A stretch of DNA of 64,000 bases from Eublepharis macularius (lineage: Eukaryota; Chordata; Lepidosauria; Squamata; Eublepharidae), in assembly GCF_028583425.1 (NCBI RefSeq), contig NC_072800.1, positions 8,507,001 through 8,571,000 on the forward strand, in the 5' to 3' direction. The translations under genes and the position numbers were made by a program. The notes under the pieces are model-generated. The model made no database searches, had not been told where the DNA came from, and was given only the letters and a program-made list of their open reading frames with translations. The stretch's first letter is position 1. Every line of letters begins with the position of its first letter. Positions 31,320 through 42,597 of the stretch are shown here, piece after piece.

Positions 31320-31795
31320 AATCATTTGTGCCTCCTTTGCAGGCCCGGCACACCCATTGAGGCCGGGCTGGCAGCCGCCTTGAGCACTAAGGCACCAGAG
31401 GAAGCACCAGTGGCAGGGGCACGTGCCACGGAGCTCAATTGCCCCATGCTGCTGTGCCTGGCCAGGAGCTCTGTGCTGCTGCCGCCGCTGCCACCGCTGC
31501 TGCCAGCACACAGCTGCAGGCCAGGCATGGCAGGTGGCCAGGGTGTTGCATGGAGCAACTGATCCGGAGGGAGGATGCATGCACGCCGCCCCGGCTACCT
31601 GCCATGCCTGGTCTGCAGCTACTGTGCCTGGCCAGGAGCACGTACTGGCGATGGGAGTGTGGGGCAGCTGAGCGGGTAGCCTCCCAGATCTCCTACTCTG
31701 TTGCTCTGTGCTGCTGCCTCCACTGCCACCGCCAGCACACAGCTGTGGGCCAGGCGCAGCAGGCAGCCAGGGTGGCGTGGGGCAACTGAATGGAA
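31320..31795. repeat. GC-rich internal duplication
   Basis: A block with CTGTGCTGCTGCC, CCAGCACACAGCTG and GGCCAGG, then CAGCCAGGGTG or CAGGTGGCCAGGGTG, occurs at about 31470-31545 and again at about 31707-31770, with a third partial inverted or degenerate copy between. Long open frames on both strands (up to 244 codons on the minus strand) come from this low-complexity composition. Confidence 0.6.
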
Positions 31796-32012
31796 GACAA
31801 CTTAGGAAAAACTGTTTCATGGTCAGAGTAGTTCAAAAGTGGAATCAGCTGCCTAGGGAGGTGGTGAGCTCCCCTTCACTGGCAGTTTTCAAGAAGAGGC
31901 TGGATGAATACTTACTTGTCAGAGATGCTTTAGGCTGATCCTGCACTGGGCAGGGGGTTGGAGTAGATGGTCTGTATGGCCCCTTCCAACTCTATGATTC
32001 TATGATTCTATG
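31796..32012 (+). mobile_element. CR1 LINE 3' end
   Basis: Encodes the CR1 ORF2 tail (VVQKWNQLPREVVSSPSLAV, then FKKRLDEYLL) and continues into the characteristic 3' UTR GGGTTGGAGTAGATGGTCTG. It ends in the 8-bp repeat ATTCTATG, which is diagnostic for CR1. Strongly 5'-truncated. Confidence 0.93.
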
Positions 32013-32925
32013 AATGGGAGGGCTGGGAGGCCACCTGTGCACCGCCCTGCCCCCGCGTGATGACACCACAGGCAGTGACATCATCATGCAGTCTGGGTGC
32101 ACGCACGTGCAAAGTGCACGCGCACCAACACCCCTGAAGCTGCCTCAGGTGCCAGAAATGCTGACGCCGCCCCTGCTTCTTTGTTATAGAGAAGAGACTG
32201 ACAAGGTTGCAGAAAAGATTAAACAACACTATTTACTGAAAAAGACAAGAAAACATCTTCCCTGGGGAAGATCTTTATGAGCACATAAAGTGATCTAACA
32301 TTAACAAAGAGAGAAATTTCTGAAGGCTGAGTGGGGGTTTGGGAATCAGGGAACAGCTTACAGTCATCAGGAATGAGGGCATTCATCAAAGAGTTCAGAA
32401 GGGCCTAAACAGTGGAGCTACTTGCAAACATATGTAATTGATAATCTAAACCAGAAATGCTTCCCAACTTCTATTAAATCATAGCTATGGTGCCAATCTT
32501 TAAAAAAAGATTCATAAATCAAACTCAAGCTTTAAGGCTCAAAAGTGACATCCAAGAAACCAAGAAACCATTTCAGAAGAGTCATCATATGCTGGGATAC
32601 AGTTACATAGGCAAACCAACATCATGAGCTCTGCATGTATTTATCTGCTTATATTCCTTTGAAGTTACTTAGGGGGAGAGAAGGATTGAGAATATTAGAA
32701 AGGGGAGGGACGCAATCTGTTAAATATCAGTTAAATTTTCAACTCTGAGATGGATTTGCCCCCCTCCCCCCTATTTTGAGAAAAAAATTTTATTCATGTT
32801 CAGCGAGTTTAATCCCAAAGAAACCTGCATAAGGTTGCAGATCCAGTGCTGAAAATTGGCCAAGCATAACAAGGCTCCAAAAGATGCTTCCAGTAGGAGT
32901 ATCAAGAAATATAAATTCCAGAGTG
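32013..32925. other. No recognisable gene
   Basis: A GC-rich start (32020-32170) contains another CRE-like pair (TGATGACACC and GTGACATCATCATG). The rest is AT-rich with no motif I recognise. Confidence 0.4.
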
Positions 32926-33130
32926 ATAGCCATGCTGCAAGAAAAGTATAGGAGTCTCTTGGCATCCTATAGCTGACAGAATTTATTCCGGCATAAATAT
33001 TCATTGACTAGAGATATCTGAAGAAGGGAGCTCTGATTCTTGAAAGCTTAAACCCTGAAAATCTTATTGGCCTCTAAGGTGCCACTGGGCTCAGATCCTA
33101 CTGTTCTACTACAGACCAAGACGGCTACCC
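32926..33130. mobile_element. Penelope-like terminal pieces in inverted arrangement
   Basis: The right half (33010-33130) is a plus-strand Penelope-like terminus: ATCTGAAGAAGGGAGC, TTGAAAGCTTAAACCC, then CTAAGGTGCCACTGGGCTC and ACTACAGACCAAGACGGC. The left half (32926-33005) is a decayed reverse-oriented terminus (GAGTCTCTTGGCATCC, then TTTATTCCGGCATAA). No coding part remains between them. Confidence 0.75.
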
Positions 33131-34080
33131 ACCACAAGGTGGTGTATTTAGGATACACTAAAAAGAATAACTGGGGCTTGGAATGAGACTCTATTCATTC
33201 CTCTTCCACCAGGACCACTAACCAAAGGAGTTAAGTGTACAGAAAACAAAAGAACAACAACCATAATGACTTGGATAGAGCCCCGTGCATGTTCCTAAGG
33301 ACCATGCTTGGTTAAGGACCATCCATGTTAATGACTGGCAATATGTTTATGGGAGAAATGTGATTGAGAGCAGCAAGTCCTTGAAAAAGATTATCTGGAA
33401 ATGAGGCGGTCAAGCTGGCTCCTCACCGAGCCGTGCATATTTTCTCCTTCTCTAATAAAGAAGCAATCAGCACTTGAGTCACTTTATGGAATCAATGGAC
33501 TTGCCCTTGTCATTTATTTGTGTTCACTGAGGGTGCCTGAACTGGATATTTAATCTATATGTAATTATGACTTGTATTTTGATAATGAACTGATGTACAG
33601 TAGATGTATTTAGGATTTAAGAACTTATGATATAAATTAAGATAATAACATTGTTTACTGCTGAGTTGTACCATGAGCTTTATTGGTCTGTGTCATTATG
33701 GTTGTTTCTTTTTGCTTTCTGTGCCACCAGGACTGAAGGTTACACTCTTCTTAAAACAATAAAACAGTGCCCCAAAATGGTGTCCATGACCACCATGACA
33801 CCCACCAGTACTTCCCCTGGAGCCTGCCAAGCTGTTCAGAAAGAGGGCAGGAACTTTGCAAGTCTAGCTTGTTATCTGCTGCCTTTGTTCGAATGAGAGG
33901 GGTTTCCACGGATGCAATAGCAGCAGACAATGGAGGATCAGGAGAATGAGTAAACATCCAGGCTTCTGGTTCCATTCCCCCTTCAGGCTTTCCTTCTTTT
34001 TATCCCCCCCCCCTTTTTTCTACCTTCCTTCTCTCTTGGGCTTTCCTTCTTCTCTTTTTATTCCCCTTTTGTGATTCTTT
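33131..34080. other. No recognisable gene
   Basis: No transposon or host motif found. Pyrimidine-rich runs at about 33990-34075. The small frames at 33651-33975 on both strands have no support. Confidence 0.4.
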
Positions 34081-34084
34081 TGCA

Positions 34085-34235
34085 AAGTGAGGAGGGAGGT
34101 ATTATGCTTGGCTCCACCTCCTGTGACAACTTTGTGGGGTTTGGCTCCATCTTCTGCAGCAGCCATTTTGGCATGGTGCTCACCACCCCCTCTCAACCAT
34201 CCAAAAGTGCCTGCAGAAAGGTTAGGGACCCTTGT
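34085..34235. mobile_element. Possible hAT-MITE fragment
   Basis: Blocks CAGCAGCCATTTTGGC and AAAGTGCCTGCAGAAAGG with GGTTAGGGACCC resemble the interior and right end of the hAT MITE at 14059-14416. Termini and flanking duplication are not visible, so this is a degraded or partial copy. Confidence 0.45.
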
Positions 34236-34924
34236 TTGCAGCAAAAAGTCCCTGAACTCTGAAGTGACCCTCATCACCCAATGTCTAGCCTGTGAATCCA
34301 TTTCACTAGTGCTTTCCTTTGGTAGGACTTTAAGGAATCTTAAAGACTAGCAGATTTACTGAAGCATAAATAAATAACGTAGTCTTAAAATTTCAAGACT
34401 CCTTTTGAGTTCCTTGTAACTGATGACAAGTATCACACAGAACTGTTCCTTTGTCAGAGCTGAACCATAAACCAAGCTAGATCCAGGAGTCCCAAGCCAG
34501 TAAAGGGTGAATAGTGAGTTGCCCAGCCTAAACCCCATGGGATTATGGTAAAGGATTGAAGAGGTTAATGCTCAGGTCAGGTATGTTAAACCTCCAGAAT
34601 CTCTTATGAGAAAAAATTAAGTATTTCACTGCAGAAGGTCAAAGGACTGAGGAGGACATAATATCTAGGCCATTATAAACTCTTCTGCTGCTGCAGAAAA
34701 ATAAGGCATTTGAAGGATTCCCAGTTTTGGATAGAGGTGAGGACAGGAACTTGGCAGAAGTTATTCACTAGTGAGTAAAGGACTTTTCGCACATGCTCAG
34801 AGGCACACATTCTTTCACACTGGCAAGCTACAGGAAGGTGGCTTGAAATTAATGTTGCAGCGTGCAGGAGTGCTCCCAGGGGCAGCACAACGCCCAGAAG
34901 CGATGTGATTGTGCAGCTTTTATA

Positions 34925-36160
34925 TCAATTAGAATAATATTTATAAAAAGCTTTTTGAATAGCCATATTGCCTGTTAATACTTCATCTCCTCCTTGTAAC
35001 TTCCATATCATTTTATTTGCTCTTTCTTTTCTCTGCTTATAAACTGGTTTATTTGCAAATTCAAAATTTCTTTGTTTAACATAATTCAGTTTTATTTCCA
35101 TTTCTCTTATTGTTAATATAGATAACTGCTGTCATAAAATTCTTATTTGATGAGAGATTTTTATACTATTTGGAGAGGTTTTTTATCATCCTCTATTCTT
35201 TTAATTGTCAGACTATGGAATCCCTGTTATCTAGAGTTCGTCTCCCCCTTCTGCAAGAAGCACAATTTCTTGATTTCAAAAGGTTTATTGAAAGACTAGG
35301 CTCTGATACAAGCGTCCATATTTCAAGGCCTAAAGAGGACTTGACTGAACCAAGGCATTGTTGAGAATGAGATACAAAACGAAACCGGCAATACATCAAA
35401 CCCCTCGTTCCCAGCCTCCCCCCATAGTTCTGTACACTGAGAACGTGGACGTGGGAAGGCCCGGGCTGCCAAGGTCTTTGGCTGAAGAGACAGATAAGAA
35501 GTATTCTCTCCCATGGAAAGTGCGGTCAAAACAACATCTGGACCTGGAGGGAGAAAAAGCTTAACAACTACAACTTAAACATGGCGTAACTCTAGTTAAG
35601 AACATGAGCCTTAAAAGAGACCCTGACATTAATCTCATCTAAAATATTTTGTATTTTCTCTTGCCTCTTCTTCAAGTCAGCATTATGGTATATTAAATGA
35701 CCACTCATAAAAACTTTACTTGTTTCCCAAACCATTCTCATATCAGTGTCTTTATTTAAATTAGGTTCAAAAAATGCTTTATTTTTTTCTTACAGTCCTT
35801 CACAATTGTCTCTTTTTGTAACAATACTTCATTTAATCTCCAACTAGAAATAATGGATTTGTAAATCAAACTTATTGGGTTATGATCTGAAAAGGTTCTT
35901 GGTAAGATTTCTACTTTTGAGAACTTTGTAGAAGTGTAGTAGATTACTACTTTTGTAGTAGATTATGGCCTCTAGAAGCCATAATCATATCTATCTTTGA
36001 AAATGATCTGTCTCTCTCTGAAAAATAAATATATTCTTTAGAGTTGCCATTTTCTTGTCTCCAAATATTGATTAAACTCAAATTGTCCATCAAATCAAAA
36101 AACGCCTTTGGCAATTTGCCTTGCATATTTTTAATGAAAGAAATCCCAATAAGAATTCTA
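34925..36160 (-). pseudogene. L1 ORF2 fragment, endonuclease to pre-RT, split by a solo LTR
   Basis: Minus strand from right to left: KLPKAFFDLMDNLSLINIW and KEYIYFSERDRSFSKIDMI (late endonuclease), SDHNPISLIYKSII, SWRLNEVLLQKETIV, then ILDEIKRIEDDK. After the solo LTR it continues with NFEFANKPVYKQRKERANKM. Stops are frequent. RT proper is not present, so both ends are truncated. Confidence 0.82.
35206..35628 (-). repeat. Solo LTR with 5-bp TSD
   Basis: 423 bp beginning TGTCAGGGTCTC and ending AGTCTGACA on the minus strand, flanked by TTAAT on both sides (35201-35205 and 35629-35633). An AATAAA signal lies about 75 bp before its end. It shares the TGTCA...TGACA termini of the chromovirus LTRs in this window. 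It splits an L1 fragment whose frame rejoins across it. Confidence 0.93.
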
Positions 36161-36364
36161 TGTAAGCAAAAAAAAAAAATTCCTTTTTAACTGAAAAATT
36201 AAAACAGAAAAAGATCCCATTTAAATGGGACAAACTCAAAGGCATTTTTTTTTGCGAGAGAATAAAAGAGCCTGCCTTTATTATTTGTATTTGCAAAGTG
36301 CATGGTCAATTTCCAACAAAGTAAAAAAAGCCAAACCAAGGCAGGAAGAGGGCAGTTAGGGTGT

Positions 36365-36969
36365 TTAGGCTGCTGCTTTCAGGAGTGGTATGCTGTCCAC
36401 TTCATGGATGCCATCTTTATCGATAAAACGGGTATTGAAAGAAGGCAAGTTCAGAATGAAGCACTTCGGAAGTTCCTTGAGACATTTCTTGAGAATCTAT
36501 TGCCTCTGTATGAGTGATACTTGGTTTGTAGTAGCAGTCAAGGATGCTGAGCATCACGAAGGCTCCATAGCCATGGGGTGAAAAAGGAGCTTTAACCAAA
36601 GAGGCAAGGAAATCCATGTAGTAGAGGGCAGGACCATCCTGTTCATCCTAGCCAGCCAAGAGGAGGTTGACATGGTAAGGGGTCCTGCTCCGCAGATAGT
36701 CAGTCAGATTCTGATGTGTGAAGTTGGCAGCTGCAGTTGGTGACAGCTCGTACACATTCCTCATTTTGTAGAGCTGGACATTTTTCTGGATGAGTTCTGA
36801 AAACTGGACTGTGTCACCAGCCTCTCCAACACTTAGAAGTAAGATTTTCTCACTCATCTTGAACATCTTGTCATGATCATGCTTCATGTAGACTATGCTG
36901 GAAGTGGCCAACAGTGTCCATGGCCACCCTTAGGAAGTCCAGCCCTTGGATGCAGATGAAATACTCCAT
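36365..36969 (-). pseudogene. PSMB2: Processed pseudogene of proteasome subunit beta type-2
   Basis: Minus strand from the ATG at 36969. The parent gene encodes a beta subunit of the 20S proteasome core. Recognisable stretches include [74 protein letters not shown] and, near the C-terminus, [18 protein letters not shown] before a stop at 36365-36367. It is intronless while the parent gene is multi-exonic, and it has at least two frameshifts and early stops. The 3' end continues to a T run at about 36244-36254, the A tail of a retrocopy. The upstream side is split by chromovirus C three bases before the flanking pentamer. Confidence 0.93.
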
Positions 36970-37183
36970 CTGGGCTCTGTCAGACTGTGGCTTATTAAAA
37001 GTTGCAGTCCAGACTATCTCTTGCAATTAGACATGAGTCCATTGGTTCCAAAAGATTTTACTGAATATAAACAACCATTATAGTCCACTGGCCAAGATTC
37101 AATATCCTGGCTGGTACACGTGTATTGTTACGAATGAAGGTAAGGGTTCAGGTACAGAATAGCATAGCCCAGCAAATCCCATC

Positions 37184-37713
37184 CGCCAGTCTCTTTGCCG
37201 AAGGCATTGTAGTGCAAGGAATGAAGTGGGCTTGCTTAGAAAACAGATCTATGACCACTAAAATACAGGTGTGATTTTGGAGGGGGGAAGATCTGTGATG
37301 AAATCCATAGAAATAATTTCCCATGGTCTATTTGGAGTTTCAAGGGGTTGTAAAAGTCCAGGAGGTTTGCCCTTACGTGATTTGGCGCTGAGACAAATGG
37401 GGCATGAAGCTACGTATTGTGAAATGTCTTTGCGCATGCCCGGCCACCAAAATTGTCTCTGAACCAGATGAAGAGTTTTTAAATATCCATAATGGCCAGC
37501 TGTTGGGGCATCATCACAGCGATGTAGTACTTCTTTTCTCAAAGTCTTTGGTACATAGAATCGATTACCCCAAAGCCATTCCCCCTGCTCAGATTGAACT
37601 AATTTGTCTTTGGGAATATTATCCCTCTCCTTTTCGACTTCACTTTTCAGTTTTTGTCTCCACCCATTGTCTGCTTGAGGAGGTTGCGCTGTGCGACTGC
37701 GCGTAGTAATCAC
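37184..37713 (-). pseudogene. Integrase N-terminal part of chromovirus C
   Basis: Minus-strand frame with the HHCC zinc region (HRCDDAPTAGHYGYLKT and SCPICLS), QRQFWWPGMRKDI and the first catalytic Asp in SMDFITDLPPSK. Sequence up to about 37184 is still integrase-like, then it joins an LTR fragment. The second Asp, the Glu and the chromodomain are missing. Confidence 0.9.
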
Positions 37714-39665
37714 ACCCCTAGTTGAGTAGGCGAAAACACTGTGTCTATTGTCTCCTCCCGCTTACTTTTATGTTGGGGCATGCGCGAAAGGGCATCTGCT
37801 AAAAAATTGGTTTTGCCTGGTAGGAATTGGAGGGTGAAGTTGAATTTTGAAAAGTATTCCGCCCATCTCAATTGTTTGGCGTTGAGCCTTCGGGGACTAC
37901 GTAACACTTCTAAATTTTTATGATCAGTCCAAACTTCAAACGGATGACGCGCCCCTTCTAGCCAATGTCTCCAAGTGGACAGCAAATGCTTCCTTCTCCC
38001 ACACATTCCAATTTCTTTCTGCTTCAGTAAATTTATGAGAAAGGTATGCACAGGGTCTGAGAATATTGTCTGTTCCCCGCTGGAGAAGGACACCTCCAAT
38101 CGCCGTATCGCTGGCGTCCACCTGCACTATGAAGGGGCCATTTTCATTGGGGTGCCGCAGCACTGGTTCGGATACGAATTGCTGCTTTAATTGATTAAAG
38201 GCTAATTGGCATTGTGGCGTCCAATTCAGGTTAGCTTTTGGCTTTTTAGCTTGCTCCCCTTTATCTTTCGTTTTTAAGAGTTCAGTGAGGGGAAGAGTTA
38301 TTTGGGCAAAGTTTTGTATAAATTCTCTATAGAAATTGGCAAACCCCAGGAAGGATTGCAGTTCTTTACGAGTTGTGGGGGTTTGCCAGTCTTGAACAGC
38401 TTTGACTTTGCCCGGATCCATTTTCAACCCATCTTTTGAGATACAATATCCCAAATAAGTAAGTTTGGTTTTGTGGAATTCACATTTAGACAGTTTGATG
38501 GGTAGGCTATTACACATGAGAGTAGTTAATACTTGCTGCACTAGGCGAACATGTTCTTCTTCAGAATCAGAGTAAATTAACACATCATCTAGGTAAACAA
38601 CTACCCCCTTGTACAAAAATTTGTGCAGTACTTCATTGATCATGGACATGAAAACCGAAGGGCCCCGGACAAGCCAAAAGGCATAACTAAATATTCATAT
38701 TGTCCCAATGGCGTATTGAACGCGGTTTTCCATTCATCCTCTTATACGAACGTGGAAATAAGCATCTTTTAAGTCCAATTTTCTGAAGATCTTACCTTGG
38801 GCCACGACGTTGAGAAGATCCCTGATGAGAGGAATGGGATAGGCGTTTGTGGAGGAGACTGCATTAAGCCCTCTGAAGTCCGTGCACAGTCTCAAACCCC
38901 CATCTTTCTTTTTTACAAACAGTACTGGAGCAGCATGGGGGCTGTTTGCTGTTCGGATAAATCCCCTTTGGAGATTAGTGTCAATGAATTTGTGGAGCTC
39001 CTCTCTCTCATTTGGGCTCATGAGGTAAAGTCTACCTTTGGGTAAGGTGGCTCCTGGGATAAGTTCCACTGCACAATCGGTTCTTCTATGGGGAAGTAAG
39101 GTGTTGGCCTCTTCCTCGGTAAAAGCTTGCAAATAGGCTCTGTACGGTTTGGGTATTTGATTAATTTCCTCCTGGGTCAGGAGTGCAAGCTCTGTGAGGG
39201 TAGGATTATTACCTCAATTCTGGTTCCAACGATGTGACTGGCAAATATCCGTTTTGAATGTGATACTTCCAGCTGCCCAATTAATGTCCGGGTTGTGATC
39301 CCACAACCATCTGCTTCCCAAAATTAACGGGTACTTGGCTGTAGAGCTAATTACAAAGGATCTTGTCTCCCAGTGTTGGCCCAGGCCTGTAATAACTGGT
39401 ACTGTTTCAGTGGTAACTGGATTCATATTAGTGCCATCCATTTGCTCAAAAATGACCGGATTTTCAAGTTCTCATACTGGGAGTACCAGTCCATTCACCA
39501 AAGCTGGTGCAATTATGTCTCTGGAGCACCCAGAGTCAATGAACGCTTGCACTCGAATGTGAGTCTTTCTTTCCAGATTAACTAGTGTAACAGGCATGAA
39601 TAGTATGGACCCTTGAGGTCTATCCACTATGGGAACTGACTGAGTATTGATCTGCCGTTTGGGTC
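37710..39665 (-). pseudogene. Protease, reverse transcriptase and RNase H of chromovirus C
   Basis: Protease remnant with IDSGCSRDIIAPALVNGLVL (about 39545-39490) and YPLILGSRWLWDHNPDINW. RT: FIRTANSPHAAPVLFVKKKD, LRLCTDFRGLNAV, FRKLDLKDAYFHV, then VVYLDDVLIYSDSEEEHV with an intact YLDD box. RNase [18 protein letters not shown] and [15 protein letters not shown]. Most of the protein lies in one frame, broken near 38650-38733 and 38090-37940. This is the best-preserved pol of the four chromoviruses here. Confidence 0.92.
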
Positions 39666-39668
39666 CGC

Positions 39669-42053
39669 TTACGACAGATCCATCTTGTTTCCCAAGTTAG
39701 GACTCTCGGGCGCTTCTTCGCCGATTAGAGCGGTTGGGTCAAAGTCCATAACTTCCTCCAGCTCTAATCCCCTTTCGGGAGGGTTTCTTCTGAACGTACC
39801 TCTCCCACGCGAAGTTCGCGGAGCGGGCGTCGGACGGGATAGTTGAGGGAGGGTGGCAGGGGCCGTACGCCTTGGTGGGAACGGAGTTCTTTGCACAGGC
39901 CGGAAGGGACATTGCGCTGCGAAGTGGCCGCCTTGACCACACTGTAGACACAGTCCTTGTTGCCATCTAGCATCTCTCGCTCCTCTTGTTGCGTATCCTG
40001 CTCCTCTGCCCCCTCTGACAATTATGGAGGTTCGGCGGCTGCCACTCGCCTGCTGTTGCTCAACCAGACGCACTTCTTGCATCCGGTTCTCTACTTCATA
40101 AGCCAATTGAATCCAACCCAAAAGTGTGGGGGGATTATCTTGCATAAGGGCTCGATCTAACAGTCTGGGATTCATGCCTTGCTTGAACATGATTATTTTG
40201 GTGGTTTCCTCACACCTTGGGCATTTGGCAGCTAACTGTCGGAATTTTGTAACATAGTCTCTAGCCGACATGCTACCTTGCCTGATCAATTGTAATTCCT
40301 TTTGGGCTCTGCTCTCCTCTAATGGGTCTTCGTATTGCACTCGAAGTGCATTTACTAACCCTTGTAGAGAATCTAATTCTGGGGCCCCCAAATCGTATAA
40401 TGCTACATACCATTCAGCTGCTTTTCCTAGCAATCGGGATCCCAAATGCTCAATTTGACTAGCTTCGTCATCGAACAAGTGTCCCCAACGATTAAAAAAT
40501 TGCATGGCTTGCACTAGAAAAAATCCCAACTTCAAGGGATCCCCATCGAAAGTAGCTTCCAAATTCGCCCATCCCATTGGTAATTCTTGAGGTCTGGGTG
40601 CCGGTGCTGGGGGTGGGTGATATAGTACAGGCACCCATTCCTGCCTCGGCTGCCAGTCAGGTTGGCGCAGGAGTGGTTGCATAGGAGGGACTTGGGGTCT
40701 TGGCTGTGGGACTCCATGGGGCCTCGGTATTGGAGGAGCTTGTGGCCGCAGCTGCGGTCTCTGCAGTCGCGGGGCTGGGGGGCCTTGTGGAGGCGGACCT
40801 CACAGTGTAAACGGTGGCGGAAGTCTAGGCCCTGGCGGCCCCCGTGGTAGCCCCCGTGGTGGCGGCGGGAGTGCTGGAGTCTCCTCTTGCGGCTGTACCG
40901 GGCGGATCGGAAGCTCCTGCGGCTGCTCTTGGGGTTGCCCCGGCGGCAACTCTGGGGGCTGCTCCTGCGGTTGTTCTTGCGGTTGGTCTGGCGGTGCCTC
41001 TTCCTCGTCTTCCTCATCTCATGGCCGTCTTGGCTCCTCTAGGGGACGTTCCTCCGGTCTCTCATCTGCTGGCCCCGGAGGTTGATCCGGAGGAGGTACT
41101 GGCTGTTGCTGATCGTCGGGAGGTATCAGTGGTTGTCCCCTCGGGATCAAAGCTTGCAGGGCAGCCAGATTACGCTCCACAACTCGGCCGGGAGCCCCTT
41201 CCAATTGGGTTGGGGCTTCCTCGGATACTCCTACAACAAGTACGGAGAGTAAATGAACCGCATGTGCTAAACTCTCCTCCATGGTACAAAGTCTTTCTTC
41301 GAGTATTTGTACTCATTCTGGGGCTGCCGTGGCCCCCTCTTCAGCATACTCTTGGGGAGTTTCTCTGGGAACTTGAGTAGTTTCCATATATTCTGTGTAA
41401 GACGCCGTAGCACGGGGCCAAGGTCGGATTTCTCCCATGCCCTGCACCCTGTTACCTTGCTCCATTTCCGATCTCCCCACCAATATCCCTTTGGTCAATC
41501 CAGTTACCGCCGAGATTCCAGCATCTACTGCCAAAGTTCGACTTTGCAATTGCACCCAACCCTGTTCAGTTGGCTTGAGTTGCCCCATCCACGGGGTACT
41601 CTCTGCATAATCCCAACTCATCACATCGCAACGGGAGGTTTCCCACACCTGGGTACTCTCAGCAGCTCTCCGGTTCCATTTTGGTTGATCAGCTTCTCGA
41701 TTCCAGTGGTACCACGGCTGGCTACCTGGATGCTCGGGTATAGAGCTGATACTTCTTTTCCCGTCCATCTGCGACTTGGTAAACACCGCACTTGTCCTCC
41801 TTTCCCTCGTGTCGCGCGGCCTCGAGCCCCACTGCCTCGGTGTAGGCAGAGATATCAGAGGTTCTGCTGCCGCCCTGGGCCTACCTTCGGCTCTATCAGG
41901 TGCGAGGGTAATCAGCACAGTACGTCTGGGCTCCGTCCCTCCCTGAACGGGTCCCATAGGTTCCAGTCCTTCCGAACCAGGGGAGGCGTAGGGATCAAAC
42001 AAAGAGTCCCTGTTGGGAGTGCCCTTGGAATCCGTCTTCCCCGGTTTAGGCAT
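39669..42053 (-). pseudogene. Gag of chromovirus C, one frame with three stops
   Basis: From the ATG at 42053 (MPKPGKTDSKG) to the stop at 39669, all segments share one frame, interrupted only by stops near 41310, 41016 and 40803. Order: basic N-terminus, a coiled region, an acidic and proline/glutamine-rich linker (DEEDEEEAPPDQP), the capsid block NLEATFDGDPLKLGFFL with AEWYVALYDLGAPELDSL, and a CCHC knuckle CLQCGQGGHFAAQC (about 39960-39918). Protease lies in another frame, so a frameshift would have been needed for Gag-Pol. Confidence 0.9.
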
Positions 42054-42079
42054 TGGAACAGATGTGATTCGTAACAAAA

Positions 42080-42496
42080 TGTCAGACTGTGGCTTATTAA
42101 AAGTTGCAATCCAGACTATCTCTTGCAATTAGACATGAGTCCATTGGTTCCAAAAGATTTTACTGAATATAAACAACCATTATAGTCCACTGGCCAAGAT
42201 TCAATATCCTGGCTGGTACATGTATATTGTTACGAATGAAGGTAAGGGTTCAGATACAGAATAGCATAGCCCAGCAAACCCCATCCTCCCCCCACAGTTC
42301 TCAAAACATGCGGCTTGAAGCTGAGAGAATGAAACTTTCCCAAGGCTGGAAAGGCTGTAGTCAAAACAGTGCTCTTCGTTGAGATAAGTGTTGCTGGACT
42401 GCTTGGCACCTGCAAAGGAAGAGCTTAAAACACTGACAGCATTAAAATGGAGTCTCTCTGATCCGAATACTCAAGGAACATATATCAGACCTGACA
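42080..42496 (-). repeat. 5' LTR of chromovirus C
   Basis: Begins TGTCAGGTCTGATATATG at 42496 and ends CCACAGTCTGACA at 42080 on the minus strand. The gag ATG follows only 26 bp inside, after TTTTGTTACGAATCAC; no TGG-type primer-binding site is seen. Confidence 0.92.
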
Positions 42497-42597
42497 GGCT
42501 CGACAGGTAGAAAACCAAAGCCAAAAAGGAGAAGACAGAAGCATGAGACGGTGACACAGCAAGCCAAGAACTAAAGGCATAATTTTTACTTTTAAAC

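Larger units (their letters stand above)
36978..42496 (-). mobile_element. Ty3/gypsy chromovirus C (Sushi-like), TSD GGCTC
   Basis: Flanked by GGCTC at 36973-36977 and 42497-42501. Right LTR 42080-42496 (417 bp) is complete. The left LTR keeps only 206 bp (36978-37183) and is fused directly to integrase sequence, so the 3' part of the element (rest of integrase, any chromodomain, PPT and half an LTR) is deleted. The two LTR stretches differ at about five positions in 206 by eye, suggesting a fairly recent insertion. It lies just upstream of the PSMB2 retrocopy start. Confidence 0.95.

Noticed and set aside
31086..31820. 244-codon minus-strand open frame
   Set aside because: Derives from a low-complexity GC-rich duplication; no domain, and it runs into unrelated AT-rich sequence.
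36365..36969. Functional PSMB2 gene
   Set aside because: Intronless, with frameshifts and early stops and a 3' T run; a retrocopy, not the parent gene.
41313..42074. 255-codon plus-strand open frame
   Set aside because: Antisense to the gag of chromovirus C, which has ordered gag domains on the minus strand.
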